Source of the DNA: Candidatus Bilophila faecipullorum
Lineage (GTDB): Bacteria; Desulfobacterota; Desulfovibrionia; Desulfovibrionales; Desulfovibrionaceae
Assembly: GCA_944326695.1 (NCBI GenBank)
Contig: CALVEZ010000011.1
Span: 23,302-87,301 of the forward strand
Reading direction: 5' to 3'
Length of the DNA stretch: 64,000 bases
Every line of letters begins with the position of its first letter. Position 1 is the stretch's first letter. Shown piece after piece: positions 63,992 to 64,000 of the stretch. The translations under genes and the position numbers were made by a program. Below the pieces are notes generated by a model that saw only the letters and a program-made list of their open reading frames with translations, was not told where the DNA came from and did not search any database.

Positions 63992-64000
63992 TCTTCTCTA

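Overview
This 64 kb window is high-GC chromosomal DNA that most resembles a sulfate- or sulfonate-respiring member of the Desulfovibrionaceae. The basis is gene content: a class I hybrid-cluster protein under a CRP/FNR-type palindrome, an aminotransferase–DUF1844–argC cluster, a NIL-domain ferredoxin, a YeiH-type exporter and TRAP transporters. This family-level placement is inference, because no rRNA or marker alignment could be run. No cas genes, phage genes, transposases or replication origin were seen. One tRNA is present.

Layout. 0.2-9.4 kb: hcp (minus, interrupted by an in-frame stop inside a 60-bp duplication), a divergent TtuA/TtcA-type tRNA thiolation gene, polA, dgkA, an RlmI-like rRNA methyltransferase, a class V aminotransferase, a DUF1844 gene and argC (to 10.4 kb). 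11-16 kb: a zinc-ribbon protein, a nitroreductase, an FMN reductase, a YeiH-type membrane protein and a small membrane protein. 16-17.4 kb: enolase (minus). 17.4-21 kb: a gene-poor stretch of about 60-bp-period repeats that look like decayed type I-E CRISPR arrays. It surrounds a BMP-family binding protein whose N-terminus appears to be encoded by the repeats. 21.7-27.7 kb: a Tat-exported HD-domain protein with an alkaline phosphatase, then a secreted protein plus an ABC ATPase/FtsX-type permease pair. 28.4-36.6 kb: a GT2-GtrA fusion, a frameshifted substrate-binding lipoprotein, a sensor-MFS fusion, an unknown protein and a HAMP/PP2C phosphatase. 37.5-41.7 kb: a TRAP transporter with two paralogous binding proteins. 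42.3-47.3 kb: an APC permease and a very large exported amidohydrolase with a CTERM-like tail. 47.7-57.3 kb: a complete phosphonate uptake and C-P lyase operon (phnCDE, a 2H phosphoesterase, phnGHIJKLMN). 57.8-62.8 kb (minus): tRNA-CAU, NIL ferredoxin, a CpoB-like lipoprotein, a small PLDc_N-type protein, lspA and ileS. The window ends with a lipoprotein gene and a copy of a dispersed hairpin repeat.

Unusual structure. Four intergenic (AG)n tracts of 32-60 bp all have the same strand polarity. Three copies of a long G-rich hairpin repeat are dispersed through the window. Ladders of degenerate repeats with a period near 60 bp occur at several loci. hcp carries a 31-bp direct repeat exactly 60 bp apart, and its precise collapse would restore the reading frame. 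In the phn operon, PhnP is absent while PhnN is present, and a 2H-type phosphoesterase sits between phnE and phnG. It is a candidate for the missing cyclic-phosphate-opening step.

Starts were chosen from ribosome binding sites and family lengths. Many long open frames opposite real genes come from high GC and are left out.
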